Numbered from the stretch's first letter, positions 39,541 to 48,435 are shown. The stretch is DNA of 64,000 nt from an uncultured Gammaproteobacteria bacterium (GCA_958295835.1 OY282378.1:4241694-4305693), one strand, 5' to 3'. Program-made: numbers and translations. The notes: generated from the sequence alone by a model not told the origin.

Positions 39541-40491
39541 TTACGACGTGTCGATATGGGCGAGGACCTCGAGGTGTGTCGCCACGCATTTCGGCAGCAC
39601 CTCGACGTTGTATCCGCCCTCCAGCAGCGACAGTATGCGCCCGCCCGAGTGCTTTTCCGCGATCTCCACGATCATCGCGGTCATCCAGCCGAAGCATTCC
39701 GTGCTCAGGCGGACTTGCGCGAGAGGATCGGCGGCATGCGCATCGAAGCCGGCGGAGACGATCACGAACTCCGGGGCGAAGGCGTCCGCGGCGGGAAGGA
39801 TCCGGTCGGCGAACGCGCGGTGGTACTCCTCGTCCCCGGCTCCGGCCGGCACCGGGCAGTTGACGGTGGCGCCGGCGCCGCGGCCGATTCCGGTCTCGGA
39901 TGCGGCCCCGGTGCCGGGGTAGTACGGAAACTGGTGGATGCTGGCATACATCACTGATGGATCGTCTTCGAACGTATGCTGGGTGCCGTTTCCGTGATGG
40001 ACGTCGAAATCGAGGATCAGGACCTTGTCCACGCCGTGGGCGCGTTGCAGGTAACGGGCCGCGATCGCCACGTTGTTGAAGAGGCAGAAGCCCAAGGCCA
40101 TGCCCCGCTCGGCATGGTGTCCGGGCGGGCGGCTGAGGGCGAAGCCATTCTCGACGTCTCCCGCCACGATGCGATCGGCCAGCGCCAGGGCTCCGCCCGC
40201 CGCGAGGCGGGCCACGTCGCTGCTCCGGCGCGAGACCCCGACGTCGGCCACGTCGAGGAACGGCGCGCCGGCCCGGCAAGTCTCCTCCGCGCGGGCGATG
40301 TAGCCCGCGTCGTGCACCGTCTCGATCCAGGCCGGATCCGCCGCCACCGCGTCGATGCGCGCCAGATCGCCGAACCACTCGCGGTCCCGGAGCCAGTCGA
40401 TGGAGGAGACGAGACGTTGGCTCCGTTCCGGGTGTCCGCGGCCCGCATCGTGATCGAGGAAACGGGGGTCGTAGAGAAATCCCGTGGTCAT
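39541..40491 (-). CDS. Histone deacetylase-like amidohydrolase
   Basis: Zinc amidohydrolase of the arginase/deacetylase fold, 316 residues. HPERSQRL, RPPGHHAERGMALGFCLFNN, ILDFDVHHGNGTQHTFEDD and VSAGFDAHAADPLAQVRL contain the expected His pair and Asp-His-Asp zinc ligands; LLEGGYN is the C-terminal motif. Bacterial members act on acetylated polyamines or other acylated amines, and the substrate here is unknown. The ATG overlaps the stop of the gamma carbonic anhydrase gene (ATGA), so the two are coupled. The 275 nt between its stop and the antiporter gene show no feature. Confidence 0.88.
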   Translation of the reverse strand: MTTGFLYDPRFLDHDAGRGHPERSQRLVSSIDWLRDREWFGDLARIDAVAADPAWIETVHDAGYIARAEETCRAGAPFLDVADVGVSRRSSDVARLAAGGALALADRIVAGDVENGFALSRPPGHHAERGMALGFCLFNNVAIAARYLQRAHGVDKVLILDFDVHHGNGTQHTFEDDPSVMYASIHQFPYYPGTGAASETGIGRGAGATVNCPVPAGAGDEEYHRAFADRILPAADAFAPEFVIVSAGFDAHAADPLAQVRLSTECFGWMTAMIVEIAEKHSGGRILSLLEGGYNVEVLPKCVATHLEVLAHIDTS

Positions 40492-41021
40492 CGTTCGCCT
40501 CGTTCCTGCACGCGCAGCTCCGCGCGGTACCACCGGGCCTTCTCGACGTAGTGGCGGGCGATCCGCTCGATGCCGGCGGCGTCTTCGTCGGTCAGGGTGC
40601 GCACGACCCGGGCGGGCGATCCGACCGCGAGCGAGCGCTCCGGGATCACCTTCCCCTCCGGAACGAGCGCCCCGGCGCCGACGAGGCTTCCACGGCCGAT
40701 GACCGCGTGGTTGAGCACCACCGCATTGATTCCGACCAGCGCCCCGTCTTCCACCGTGCATCCATGTAGCATTGCATGATGGCCCACGCTCACGTCCGCG
40801 CCGAGGGTGAGGGGAATGCCCTCGTCGACGTGGAGCACCGCCGCATCCTGGACGTTGGTGCCGTCACCGATGGTGATGACGTCGTTGTCGCCGCGAACGA
40901 CGCTGTTGAACCAGACGCTGGCGCCGTGGCCGAGGATGACGGAGCCGACAACGACGGCGTTGTCGGCGACGTAGAAGTCCCCGTGCGTCCGGACGTGACG
41001 ATTGCCAAGGGAATAGATCAT
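40488..41021 (-). CDS. Gamma carbonic anhydrase family protein
   Basis: Left-handed beta-helix hexapeptide protein of 177 residues, like YrdA/PaaY/CaiE. VADNAVVVGSVILGHGASVW and WFNSVVRGDNDVITIGDGTN are typical. Zinc-binding His residues are in VLHVDEG and SVGHHAMLHGC. Many such proteins have weak or unproven carbonic anhydrase activity. It is the first gene of a two-gene unit with the deacetylase-like protein; the AT-rich stretch upstream (41160-41235) may hold the promoter. Confidence 0.88.
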   Translation of the reverse strand: MIYSLGNRHVRTHGDFYVADNAVVVGSVILGHGASVWFNSVVRGDNDVITIGDGTNVQDAAVLHVDEGIPLTLGADVSVGHHAMLHGCTVEDGALVGINAVVLNHAVIGRGSLVGAGALVPEGKVIPERSLAVGSPARVVRTLTDEDAAGIERIARHYVEKARWYRAELRVQERGER

Positions 41022-41149
41022 GACTGCAAGCGTACTCCCGCAGGACGACTCGACCCGGCCCGATACGGGTAGTCTACCTGCTTGGCGGGGCGCCGTCGTT
41101 CATGGTCGCCTCGTTGTGGATCGGGCTCGATCAGCTCCCGGCCCTCGTG

Positions 41150-41240
41150 TTTCGGATCTTGCTGTATTCATCGGTGATGGTGAATTAATATTAAATCAAT
41201 ATGATATGGATTATATCTCATGGATATTCGAGTTACATGT
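41150..41240. other. AT-rich intergenic island
   Basis: The stretch between the TPR gene stop (41253) and the gamma carbonic anhydrase start (41021) includes about 75 bases dominated by A and T, with the palindrome TTAATATTAA and several ATAT steps. On the minus strand it contains a TATAAT. It may serve as promoter for the downstream pair; no T-run hairpin was recognised. Confidence 0.5.
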
Positions 41241-41252
41241 TCACCTGAATCT

Positions 41253-41723
41253 CTACTCACCGCACATGGGATTCGGCTCGGTGAGCGCGCGCGCCCATCG
41301 GATCCATTCGCGAAGCTCACGGTCATATCCGACCAGCGACGGATCGCCTTCCCGGGTGAGGGCGCGAGTCAGGCGGCCGAGACCGCGGGGCCCGGCCGGA
41401 GGCGGCAGCCGGGCAAGCGCGTGCACGGCCAGGGCACGGGCGGCATCGGTCTCGCCGCGGCGAACGTGGAGTCGAATGAACAGGCGCAGCGCCTCGAAGT
41501 GATCTCCGTCGGCGGAGACCGATCGCGTCGCATACTCGAACGCCTTCTCGTCGGCGCCGAGCCGTTCGTGGCAGAGCCCGAGGACATGGAGCGTGTTGGG
41601 GTTCTCGCCAACGTGCAGAAGAAGCTCATCGAGATAGCGGATCACGTCTCGGTAGCTCTTGAGCCGGAAGGCATGCGCCGCCTTGCGCTCGAGTCTCGAT
41701 GCCCGCGAGAGCCAGCTACGCAT
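41253..41723 (-). CDS. TPR-like repeat protein
   Basis: Protein of 156 residues from the ATG at 41721-41723 (MRSWLSRASRLERKAAHAFR). Helical repeats resemble TPR units: SYRDVIRYLDELLLHVGENP, NTLHVLGLCHERLGADEKAF and EYATRSVSADGDHFEALRLF. No signal peptide or enzymatic motif is seen. The frame is open further upstream to 42029, but that part is Arg/Pro/Gly-rich and looks non-coding. Function is unknown; TPR proteins usually mediate protein contacts. Confidence 0.65.
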   Translation of the reverse strand: MRSWLSRASRLERKAAHAFRLKSYRDVIRYLDELLLHVGENPNTLHVLGLCHERLGADEKAFEYATRSVSADGDHFEALRLFIRLHVRRGETDAARALAVHALARLPPPAGPRGLGRLTRALTREGDPSLVGYDRELREWIRWARALTEPNPMCGE

Positions 41724-42040
41724 GGTCGGTCGGCGCTCGTGTCGTTCACAGGGAAGCGGACGCAGGCTCGTCCGTGGTCCCGGCGTGAATCCGTGTCGAG
41801 CCGGGACACGCCTCGGCGGCGAGAACGGCGACATCCCCGTCGATTCGCATCCGCCGCGGCTTCGCACCGAGCATGGGAGCGGATCCTCGAATCGTCCGGG
41901 AGCGCGGATACGGGCTTGATCGAAGCCGGCGGTTCCCGAGTAGTATCCTCCATCACCCGAGCCCGCCGATACCCTGTCGAGGCCGCAACGGCCTGCTGCG
42001 CGGGGAGGGCGGTCGGGTAACCCCGACACGAGGAACAGAC
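41724..42040. other. Divergent TPR / quinone oxidoreductase intergenic region
   Basis: About 317 nt between divergent starts. A TTGATC at about 41917 and TAGTAT at about 41942 are 19 nt apart, slightly too far for a good promoter. A GAGGAA ribosome site lies before the plus-strand gene. I see no small gene here. Confidence 0.35.
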
Positions 42041-43021
42041 ATGATGGTCAAGGCGATTCGAATCCATCGGACCGGCGGTCCCGATGCGATGCGGTGGGAA
42101 GACGTCGAGGTCGGCGTTCCAGGACCGGGTGAAATACGGATCCGGCACGAAGCGGTGGGACTGAACTACATCGACGTCTATTTCCGCACCGGGCTCTATC
42201 CCGCGCCGTCGCTTCCGTTCTCCCCGGGGATGGAGGGCGCCGGGGTCGTCGAGGCGGTCGGGGAGGGCGTCGATTCGTTAGCGGTGGGGGACCGGGTCGC
42301 GTACGCGGCGCCACCGGTCGGCTCGTATGCGGAGGAACGCCTGATGCCGGCCGACAAGGTGGTGAAGGTTCCGCCCGGCATCGAGCCACGGCAGGCCGCG
42401 GCGATGATGCTGCAGGGCATGACCGTCGAGTACCTGCTGCGCCGGACGTACCCGGTGCGATCCGGTGAGACCATCCTGTTCCATGCCGCCGCGGGCGGCG
42501 TGGGCCTGATCGCATGCCAATGGGCCAGGCATCTCGGAGCGACGGTCATCGGCACCGTGAGCAGCGACGAGAAGGCGGAGCTCGCTCGGGCGCACGGCTG
42601 CGATCACCCGATCGTCTATACGCGGGAGGATTTCACCGATCGGGTCAGGGAGCTGACGGACGGCGCCGGGGTTCCGGTCGTCTACGATGCGGTTGGGCGC
42701 GACACGTTCGCGGGCAGCCTCGACTGCCTTCGTCCCCGGGGGATGCTCGTGAGCTTCGGTCAGTCGTCGGGAAAGATCGATCCGTTCGACATCGGGATTC
42801 TGAGCGCGAAGGGGTCGCTCTACGTCACCCGGCCGACGTTGATGACGTATACCGCGAGCCGGGCGGACCTGGAGAGATCGGCGCAGGCGCTGTTCGACAT
42901 CGTTGCCGGTGGCGCGGTGCGCATCACCGTGAACCAGACGTTTCCTCTCGCCGAGGCGGCGAACGCGCATCGGGCGCTCGAATCGCGGCAGACGACGGGC
43001 TCGACCATCCTCGTGCCGTGA
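42041..43021 (+). CDS. Quinone oxidoreductase (zinc-independent MDR family)
   Basis: NADPH-dependent quinone reductase of the medium-chain dehydrogenase/reductase family, 326 residues. The conserved GLNYIDVYFRTGLYP and the Rossmann segment LFHAAAGGVGLIACQWA are typical of QorA. No zinc-binding Cys cluster is present. MLQGMTVEYLLRRTY is also characteristic. The ATG at 42041 has GAGGAA six bases upstream; a second ATG follows at once. Squalene synthase follows after 90 nt. Confidence 0.9.
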   Translation: MMVKAIRIHRTGGPDAMRWEDVEVGVPGPGEIRIRHEAVGLNYIDVYFRTGLYPAPSLPFSPGMEGAGVVEAVGEGVDSLAVGDRVAYAAPPVGSYAEERLMPADKVVKVPPGIEPRQAAAMMLQGMTVEYLLRRTYPVRSGETILFHAAAGGVGLIACQWARHLGATVIGTVSSDEKAELARAHGCDHPIVYTREDFTDRVRELTDGAGVPVVYDAVGRDTFAGSLDCLRPRGMLVSFGQSSGKIDPFDIGILSAKGSLYVTRPTLMTYTASRADLERSAQALFDIVAGGAVRITVNQTFPLAEAANAHRALESRQTTGSTILVP

Positions 43022-43111
43022 CGGCCGGGATGCCGCCATGGCAGGCCGAACCGGGGTGACGGCGTGTCGTTCGATGTGTTTCCGGTCGGGACATGACGGA
43101 AGGCGCCGGCG

Positions 43112-44173
43112 ATGATTTCCGAATCACGAGAGCCGGCAAGCGACGATCTGGCCTGCCAGACCGATATCCTGCAAGGCGTTTCCCGCACCTTCGCGCTCAC
43201 CATTCCACAGCTCCCCGCTCCGCTGCGCGACGTGGTGGGCAATGCCTACCTGTTATGCCGAATCGCCGACACCATCGAAGACGAGCCGGTGCTGTCGGTG
43301 GCGCAGAAGCAGGTGTTCTCGGAACGCTTCATCGAGGTCGTCGCGGGCCGCGAGGCGGCGGAGCGTTTCGTGCGGGAGCTTCAGTCCGTGCTGCCGCACG
43401 CGATGCTTCGAAGCGAGCATGACCTGATCGCCAACACGGCCAGGGTCGTTCGCATCACCCACGGATTCCGGGCCGTCCAGCGGGACGCCCTGGAGCGTTG
43501 CGTCACGGTCATGTCGCGCGGAATGGCGGAATTTCAGCGAAATGCGACAGCCGACGGCCTGGACGATCTCGCTCAACTCGACCGCTACTGCTATCACGTC
43601 GCCGGGGTGGTCGGCGAGATGCTTACCGAGCTGTTCTGCGACTACTCCTCCGAGATCGGCGAACGGAGAGAGGAGCTGCACGCGCTGTCGGTCTCCTTCG
43701 GGCAGGGGTTGCAGATGACCAACATCCTCAAGGATGTGTGGGAGGACCACCGCCGCGGCGCCTGCTGGCTCCCGCGGGACATCTTTCGTTCGGCGGGGTT
43801 CGAGCTGCGCTCCCTGTCTGCCGGGCAGACCGATCCCGGGTTCGTGGAGGGCCTGCTCGCTCTGGTGGCGATCGCCCGCTGCCACCTTGCGGATGCGTTG
43901 AGGTTCACGCTGCTGATCCCCACCCGGGAGGTCGGTATCCGCCGATTCTGCCTGTGGGCGCTGGGGATGGCGGTCCTCACCCTGCGCCGCATCCACGCGC
44001 GCCCGGCGTTCACCGGCTCCCGGGACGTCAAGATCTCGCGGCGCAGCGTACGCGCCACGGTCATCGTCACCAACGCGCTGGCCCGTTCGGACACCGCGTT
44101 GAAGCTCCTCTTTGAAGCATTCACCCGCCGGCTCCTCCTTCCGGTACGGGGCAGGGGGTCCGCTTCGGTCTGA
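43112..44173 (+). CDS. Squalene synthase-type farnesyl-diphosphate farnesyltransferase
   Basis: Trans-isoprenyl diphosphate synthase, head-to-head type, 353 residues. The first Asp-rich motif is CRIADTIEDEPVLS (about residues 49-62), the second is QMTNILKDVWEDHRRGACW; DRYCYHVAGVVGEMLTELF is the conserved segment in eukaryote-like squalene synthases. It joins two farnesyl diphosphates and, if NADPH-dependent, makes squalene. The single-gene form differs from the HpnC-HpnD-HpnE route. The ATG has GGAAGG eight bases upstream. No hopanoid or sterol genes are nearby. Confidence 0.85.
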   Translation: MISESREPASDDLACQTDILQGVSRTFALTIPQLPAPLRDVVGNAYLLCRIADTIEDEPVLSVAQKQVFSERFIEVVAGREAAERFVRELQSVLPHAMLRSEHDLIANTARVVRITHGFRAVQRDALERCVTVMSRGMAEFQRNATADGLDDLAQLDRYCYHVAGVVGEMLTELFCDYSSEIGERREELHALSVSFGQGLQMTNILKDVWEDHRRGACWLPRDIFRSAGFELRSLSAGQTDPGFVEGLLALVAIARCHLADALRFTLLIPTREVGIRRFCLWALGMAVLTLRRIHARPAFTGSRDVKISRRSVRATVIVTNALARSDTALKLLFEAFTRRLLLPVRGRGSASV

Positions 44174-44295
44174 GTGCGGCATCGGCCGCAAGGCGATACG
44201 CGACAGCGTACCGAAGAACCGCCGCGATTTGCGCCGGGCGCCGGTTCCCGCGGTTCGCCGCCGGCGTTCGCCGGCGCGGGCATCTGATTCAAACC

Positions 44296-44316
44296 AAAAT
44301 CTCGAAAAATTCGAGA
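44296..44316 (-). terminator. Intrinsic terminator for the LLM oxidoreductase gene
   Basis: TCTCGAA (44300-44306) and TTCGAGA (44310-44316) form a perfect 7-bp stem. Read on the minus strand it is followed by TTTT, giving a hairpin plus U-run 32 nt after the LLM gene stop. It lies in an AT-rich patch between the convergent squalene synthase and LLM genes. Confidence 0.65.
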
Positions 44317-44347
44317 AACCGACTGTATTCCTCTGATATAAAAGGAT

Positions 44348-45376
44348 CTACACTTTGGATTTGACGGACCGTACGAACGTTCGCCATCGCTGTTCGTCCG
44401 CTTCCGGCGGCACCCCGTCATAGAGAGCCACCCTCCGGACGAGATTGCCGGCATAGCGGTCCCGGAGGCTCTTGCCGAGGTCGCCGTCGGCTTCGGAGAT
44501 CGCGACTGCCGAGAGCAGGGCATCGCTCACCAGATCCGGCATCTCGTCGAGGCGGCCCTCGCGCATGAGCGCGCTGAGCCGTTTCGCCGCGTCGAGCTCG
44601 CCGTGGAATTCGAGGAAGACCCGGTAGCCCGGCGTCGATGCGTAGAACGCGATCTGGCGCCGCACCGCACGTTCCGACCGGCTGCGCTCGGCCTCGGTCT
44701 CACCACTCACCACGAAGCAGCTCGCCACCAGGGTGAAGTCATCCACCGGCTTGCCACGCTTGCGTGTACCCTCGGCGACGGCGGGGCGGACGACTTCCCG
44801 CAGGTACTCCGGCGAATGCATGGGATGCACGCTGAAGCCGTCCGCCACCTCTCCTGCCGCCGCCGCCATCCGGGGATTGACCCCGGCGAGGTAGACCGGG
44901 ATGTCCGGATGCCCGATCGGCCCCGGGTTGAAGAAGTCGTTGATCAGGGTGAAGCGGTAGAAGCGACCCTCATGGGCTGGGCGCGCTCCGGTCTGGAAGG
45001 TGTTCCACACGGCGCGCAGGCAGTCGATGTAGTCCACGATCCGCGCGGCGGGATGGTCGAACTCGGCGGAGAAGCGGCGCTCGACATGGGGCCGCACCTG
45101 GGTGCCCAGCCCGAGCATCAGCCGGCCGCGGCTCGCCGCCTGCAAATCCCATGCGCTGTGCGCCATCGAGAAGGGGGTACGCGCGAACGCCACTGCGATG
45201 TTCGTCCCGACCCGGAGCAGTTCGGTCGCGAGCGCGGCCTGGAGCAGCGGGAAGAACGGGTCGTGGCGCGTTTCGACCGACCAGAGCGCGTCGAACCCGA
45301 TCCGCTCGAGCCGGACGGCTTCCGCACCGACTCCGGCCAGGGGGACCTGCTCTCGTAACGGGGTGTCGATGTACAT
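44348..45376 (-). CDS. LLM class flavin-dependent oxidoreductase (F420-type subfamily)
   Basis: Luciferase-like TIM-barrel oxidoreductase, 342 residues. RIGFDALWSVETRHDPFFPL, LLRVGTNIAVAFARTPFSMA and SRGRLMLGLGTQVRPHVERR are typical of the subfamily annotated as probable F420-dependent (TIGR03617-like). Whether it uses F420 or FMN cannot be read from sequence, and F420 is uncommon in gammaproteobacteria. The ATG at 45374-45376 has GGGAGA upstream; the frame is open further but without support. Substrate unknown. Confidence 0.8.
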   Translation of the reverse strand: MYIDTPLREQVPLAGVGAEAVRLERIGFDALWSVETRHDPFFPLLQAALATELLRVGTNIAVAFARTPFSMAHSAWDLQAASRGRLMLGLGTQVRPHVERRFSAEFDHPAARIVDYIDCLRAVWNTFQTGARPAHEGRFYRFTLINDFFNPGPIGHPDIPVYLAGVNPRMAAAAGEVADGFSVHPMHSPEYLREVVRPAVAEGTRKRGKPVDDFTLVASCFVVSGETEAERSRSERAVRRQIAFYASTPGYRVFLEFHGELDAAKRLSALMREGRLDEMPDLVSDALLSAVAISEADGDLGKSLRDRYAGNLVRRVALYDGVPPEADEQRWRTFVRSVKSKV

Positions 45377-45710
45377 GACGGGTGTCTCCCTGTGATCAGG
45401 CATTTTCCAATACGAACAGATGAATCCGGGCGCAGATGGGGATGAAACCGTGGGCTGCGGGGAGTTACCGACGGGCAGGTTCATGTTGCGTGGGACGGAG
45501 GGGGCCTGCAAGTTCCGGCCGCCCTCGGGCAGGGCCATTCTGCTCGCCCTCCGGACTCCGGAGGCTGTCGCCGCGTCCGGACCTGCACCGCATGGGTTCA
45601 AACCCGCACTTCGACCCTGATTCGCCCGAGATCGTCTTCCAGGCGCATCTCGCCGCACGAATCCACGGCTCAGAGCACGCCGGTGCGGACATGACGAGCA
45701 CCTCGCCGCC
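45377..45710. other. Intergenic region between LLM oxidoreductase and Uma2 genes
   Basis: About 334 nt between divergent genes. It contains several short overlapping open frames with no ribosome sites or recognisable motifs. I see no promoter that stands out and no RNA gene. Confidence 0.35.
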
Positions 45711-46769
45711 ATGGAGGCGGACGGATATTTGGATTCACCCGCTACGCTGGCGTACCATGCCGCCATGGCCGCCATCGAACTCATCGAAACCGGCACGGAC
45801 GAGGCGCCGCGGCGCCCGCACAAATCGCTGGTGAGCTATCCGCCCGCCTCCGAGCTGGCGTTCCCCGGCTGCAAGCCCGTCCGCCTGCCCCGCGAGGAGC
45901 TCGAACTCTACGACGGGCGGCTTGAGTTCTGGGACGGCGCCACCGAGACCGCTTGGGTCTGCGAGCCCAACAGCCCCTACCACGAGAAGCCGGGGGGCGC
46001 GTTGCCGAGCCTGGTGGAGCGCATCGCCCAGGTGCGCGGCTCGCCCATCACCTGCTATGGCTCGATGGACCTGATGGTGCGCAACGAGGGGGGCTTGCCG
46101 TGGCGCATCCTGCAGGCGGACCAGTCGGTGTACCTGCATCCCGGACGGGCGCGGTTGCCGGGGGCGGTGGCGATGGAGGTGGGGGAGCACGACTTGCCGG
46201 ACGTGGTGCTGGAGGTGGACCACACGACGGACGTGTACCGCGGGAAGCTGCGGCTGTACGAGGCGTGGGGGTTCCCGGAGGTGTGGGTGGAGGTGCCGAA
46301 CTATCGGGCGGCGAGCCGACCGAAGCGCCGGCGCGCGGGGCTGACGATTCACGTGCTGGAGGGGGACGTGTACCGGGAGTCGCCGGAGAGCCGTGCGTTT
46401 CCGGGTTGGAGTGCGGAGGAGTTGCACGTGGCGTTCAACGAGCGGGTGCGTTCGGCGCGGACGTGTGAGGTGCTGGAGCGGGTGGGGTCGGCGTTGGGGG
46501 CACGGGAGGGGACGGGACCGGACGACGATCCGATGCTGCGTTCCCTGCGCGGCCAGAGTCGGGCGGAGGGCGAGCGCAAGGGCCGGGCGGACACCCTGGC
46601 AAAGATGGCGCGCCGAATGCTGCTCTCGCGAGGGGTGGAGGTTTCGGAAACTTTTCTCGTCGATCCGGCGTTCGCCGCATCGTCCGAGGACGCGGTGTTC
46701 GAGGCGGCGCTGGCCTGTGCGGACGAGGCGCAGTTCCTTGCCGCGCTCCGATCCCGTGGTGGGAAATGA
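45711..46769 (+). CDS. Uma2 family (DUF820) putative restriction-endonuclease-fold protein
   Basis: Uma2/DUF820 proteins have a PD-(D/E)XK nuclease fold and are often present in multiple copies; their role is unsettled. The core is seen in HDLPDVVLEVDHTTDVYRGK, then LRLYEAWGFPEVWVEVP, which supplies the Asp...Glu-x-Asp and Lys/Tyr residues. The C-terminal half is charged, with RAEGERKGRADTLAKMARRM, a feature shared by many Uma2 paralogues. Length 352 from the ATG at 45711, or 334 from the ATG at 45765; I cannot decide. Codon use is very G-rich around 46130-46520. A hairpin follows the stop. Confidence 0.78.
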   Translation: MEADGYLDSPATLAYHAAMAAIELIETGTDEAPRRPHKSLVSYPPASELAFPGCKPVRLPREELELYDGRLEFWDGATETAWVCEPNSPYHEKPGGALPSLVERIAQVRGSPITCYGSMDLMVRNEGGLPWRILQADQSVYLHPGRARLPGAVAMEVGEHDLPDVVLEVDHTTDVYRGKLRLYEAWGFPEVWVEVPNYRAASRPKRRRAGLTIHVLEGDVYRESPESRAFPGWSAEELHVAFNERVRSARTCEVLERVGSALGAREGTGPDDDPMLRSLRGQSRAEGERKGRADTLAKMARRMLLSRGVEVSETFLVDPAFAASSEDAVFEAALACADEAQFLAALRSRGGK

Positions 46770-46779
46770 GGCAACCGGA

Positions 46780-46801
46780 GGCTGTCGGGCGTTGGACAGC
46801 C
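46780..46801 (+). terminator. Hairpin after the Uma2 gene
   Basis: GGCTGTC (46780-46786) and GACAGCC (46795-46801) form a perfect 7-bp stem with an 8-nt loop, starting 11 nt after the stop. No T-run follows, so it may be a weak or Rho-assisted terminator. Confidence 0.4.
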
Positions 46802-47021
46802 ACGCCGGGACGCTTTCCCGCATCCCGGCGATAATCCCCGTCATACAACGAAACGTTCGACGTCTCCCGGTACCAGAGGTGCCGGCGAACGAGGTTTTGC
46901 CGCAAAAACAGACACTACCCACGCATCGACGTCTCACCGATTCTCGATGCAGGTCTCGGTCTCTGCGACGACTGATGCACTGAAGGCATCGATTCCCGGA
47001 AGATCAAGAGGAGTGAACGCA

Positions 47022-47882
47022 TTGCGATACGAAGCACCCGAATCCGTCGGGGAGGCAGTGGGCCTGCTCGCGGGCGATGGGCCGAGAGGGCGCGTCCTGG
47101 CCGGTGGAACGGATCTACTGGTGCAACTCCGCGCCGGCATGATCGCTCCCGAGGTCGTCATCGACATCAAGGGGATCGGAGAGACCCGCGAAATCCGTGA
47201 AGACGGCAGCGGCCTCGTCGTCGGCGCCGCGGTGACCGGGGCCGAGCTCGGCGAGCACGCGGCGGCGAAGGCGATGTGGCCGGGGGTGGTCGAGTCCGCC
47301 GAGCTCATCGGCTCGACCCAGATCCAGGGCCGGGCGTCCCTGGCCGGCAACCTCTGCAACGCATCCCCCGCGGCGGATACCGTGCCCGCCCTGATCGCCG
47401 CCGCCGCAACGTGCACGGTTGCAGGGCCGAACGGCACACGCAGCGTCCCCGTGGAAGACGTATGCACGGGACCCGGGCAGCTCTCGCTCGGCGACGGGGA
47501 GTTCGTCGTCGCGTTCGAGCTCCCGAAACCGCCGCCTCGCTCGGCCGACGCCTACCTGCGCTTCATCCCCCGGACCGAAATGGACATTGCCGTGGTGGGC
47601 GCGGGGGTGAGCCTGAGCCTCGACGAAGACGGGCGGTGCACCGCGGCGCGGGTCGCCCTCGGCGCCGTCGCCCCGACCGCGATCCTCGTCGAGGAGGCGG
47701 GCGCGGCGCTGATCGGCACCGACTGCGGCGACGCCGCGATCGAGGCGACGGCCGCCGCCGCGCGCGCCGCCTGCCGCCCGATCGACGACAAGCGCGGCAC
47801 CGCCGAGTACCGGACGAAGGTCGCGGGGGTGCTCGCGGCCAGGGCGACGCGGATCGCCGTCGAAAGAGCGAGGAACGCATGA
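47022..47882 (+). CDS. Molybdenum hydroxylase FAD-binding subunit (CoxM/xanthine dehydrogenase family)
   Basis: Medium subunit of a xanthine-oxidase-family enzyme, 286 residues. RVLAGGTDLLVQLRAG is the FAD pyrophosphate motif, and STQIQGRASLAGNLCNASPA followed by ADT is the second FAD motif. I chose the TTG at 47022 (MRYEAPESV) because AAGAGGAG lies eight bases before it and the family begins here; upstream ATG (46947) and GTG (47013) in frame are less likely. Its stop overlaps the start of the iron-sulfur subunit (ATGATGG). Confidence 0.85.
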   Translation: MRYEAPESVGEAVGLLAGDGPRGRVLAGGTDLLVQLRAGMIAPEVVIDIKGIGETREIREDGSGLVVGAAVTGAELGEHAAAKAMWPGVVESAELIGSTQIQGRASLAGNLCNASPAADTVPALIAAAATCTVAGPNGTRSVPVEDVCTGPGQLSLGDGEFVVAFELPKPPPRSADAYLRFIPRTEMDIAVVGAGVSLSLDEDGRCTAARVALGAVAPTAILVEEAGAALIGTDCGDAAIEATAAAARAACRPIDDKRGTAEYRTKVAGVLAARATRIAVERARNA

Positions 47883-48361
47883 TGGCCAAGGCACACGTCA
47901 CCACCACCGTCAACGGCGACCCGATCGAATTCCTCTGCGACGTCGAGCAGACGTTGCTCGACGTGCTCAGGGACGAGCTGCACCTGACCGGAAGCAAGGA
48001 AGGGTGCGCGTCCGGCGACTGCGGCGCGTGCAGCGTCATCGTCGACGGGCGGCTCGTCTGCGCCTGCCTGATGCTCGGGGTGGAGGCGCAGGGGCACAGC
48101 GTCGAAACCATCGAGGGGATGGCGACCGGGGACCGGCTGCACCCGTTGCAGACGAAGTTCCTCGAGCACGCCGCGTTGCAGTGCGGGGTCTGCACGCCGG
48201 GGTTCCTGGTGGCCGCGAAATCACTGCTCGATCGCAATCCCGACCCGACGGAGACCGAGGTGCGCTACTGGCTGGCCGGCAACCTCTGCCGGTGCACCGG
48301 CTACGACAAGATCGTGCGCGCCGTGCTGGACGCGGCGGTCGAGATGCGGGCGACCGCGTAG
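47879..48361 (+). CDS. Molybdenum hydroxylase [2Fe-2S] subunit (CoxS family)
   Basis: Small subunit with two [2Fe-2S] clusters, 160 residues. The plant-ferredoxin-type cysteines are in GSKEGCASGDCGACSVIVDG and RLVCAC; the second cluster is in CGVCTPGF and NLCRCTGYDKIV. It transfers electrons from the molybdenum site to the FAD subunit. The ATG at 47879 is followed at once by another ATG; both overlap the upstream stop. GAGGAA lies just before. Confidence 0.92.
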   Translation: MMAKAHVTTTVNGDPIEFLCDVEQTLLDVLRDELHLTGSKEGCASGDCGACSVIVDGRLVCACLMLGVEAQGHSVETIEGMATGDRLHPLQTKFLEHAALQCGVCTPGFLVAAKSLLDRNPDPTETEVRYWLAGNLCRCTGYDKIVRAVLDAAVEMRATA

Positions 48362-48435
48362 CGGTCGCTGGGCGATTCCGACCAGCGCCGTGACCGGGCA
48401 GAGAACAGGGATGTTCCATTCGAGGAGGTTGAACG

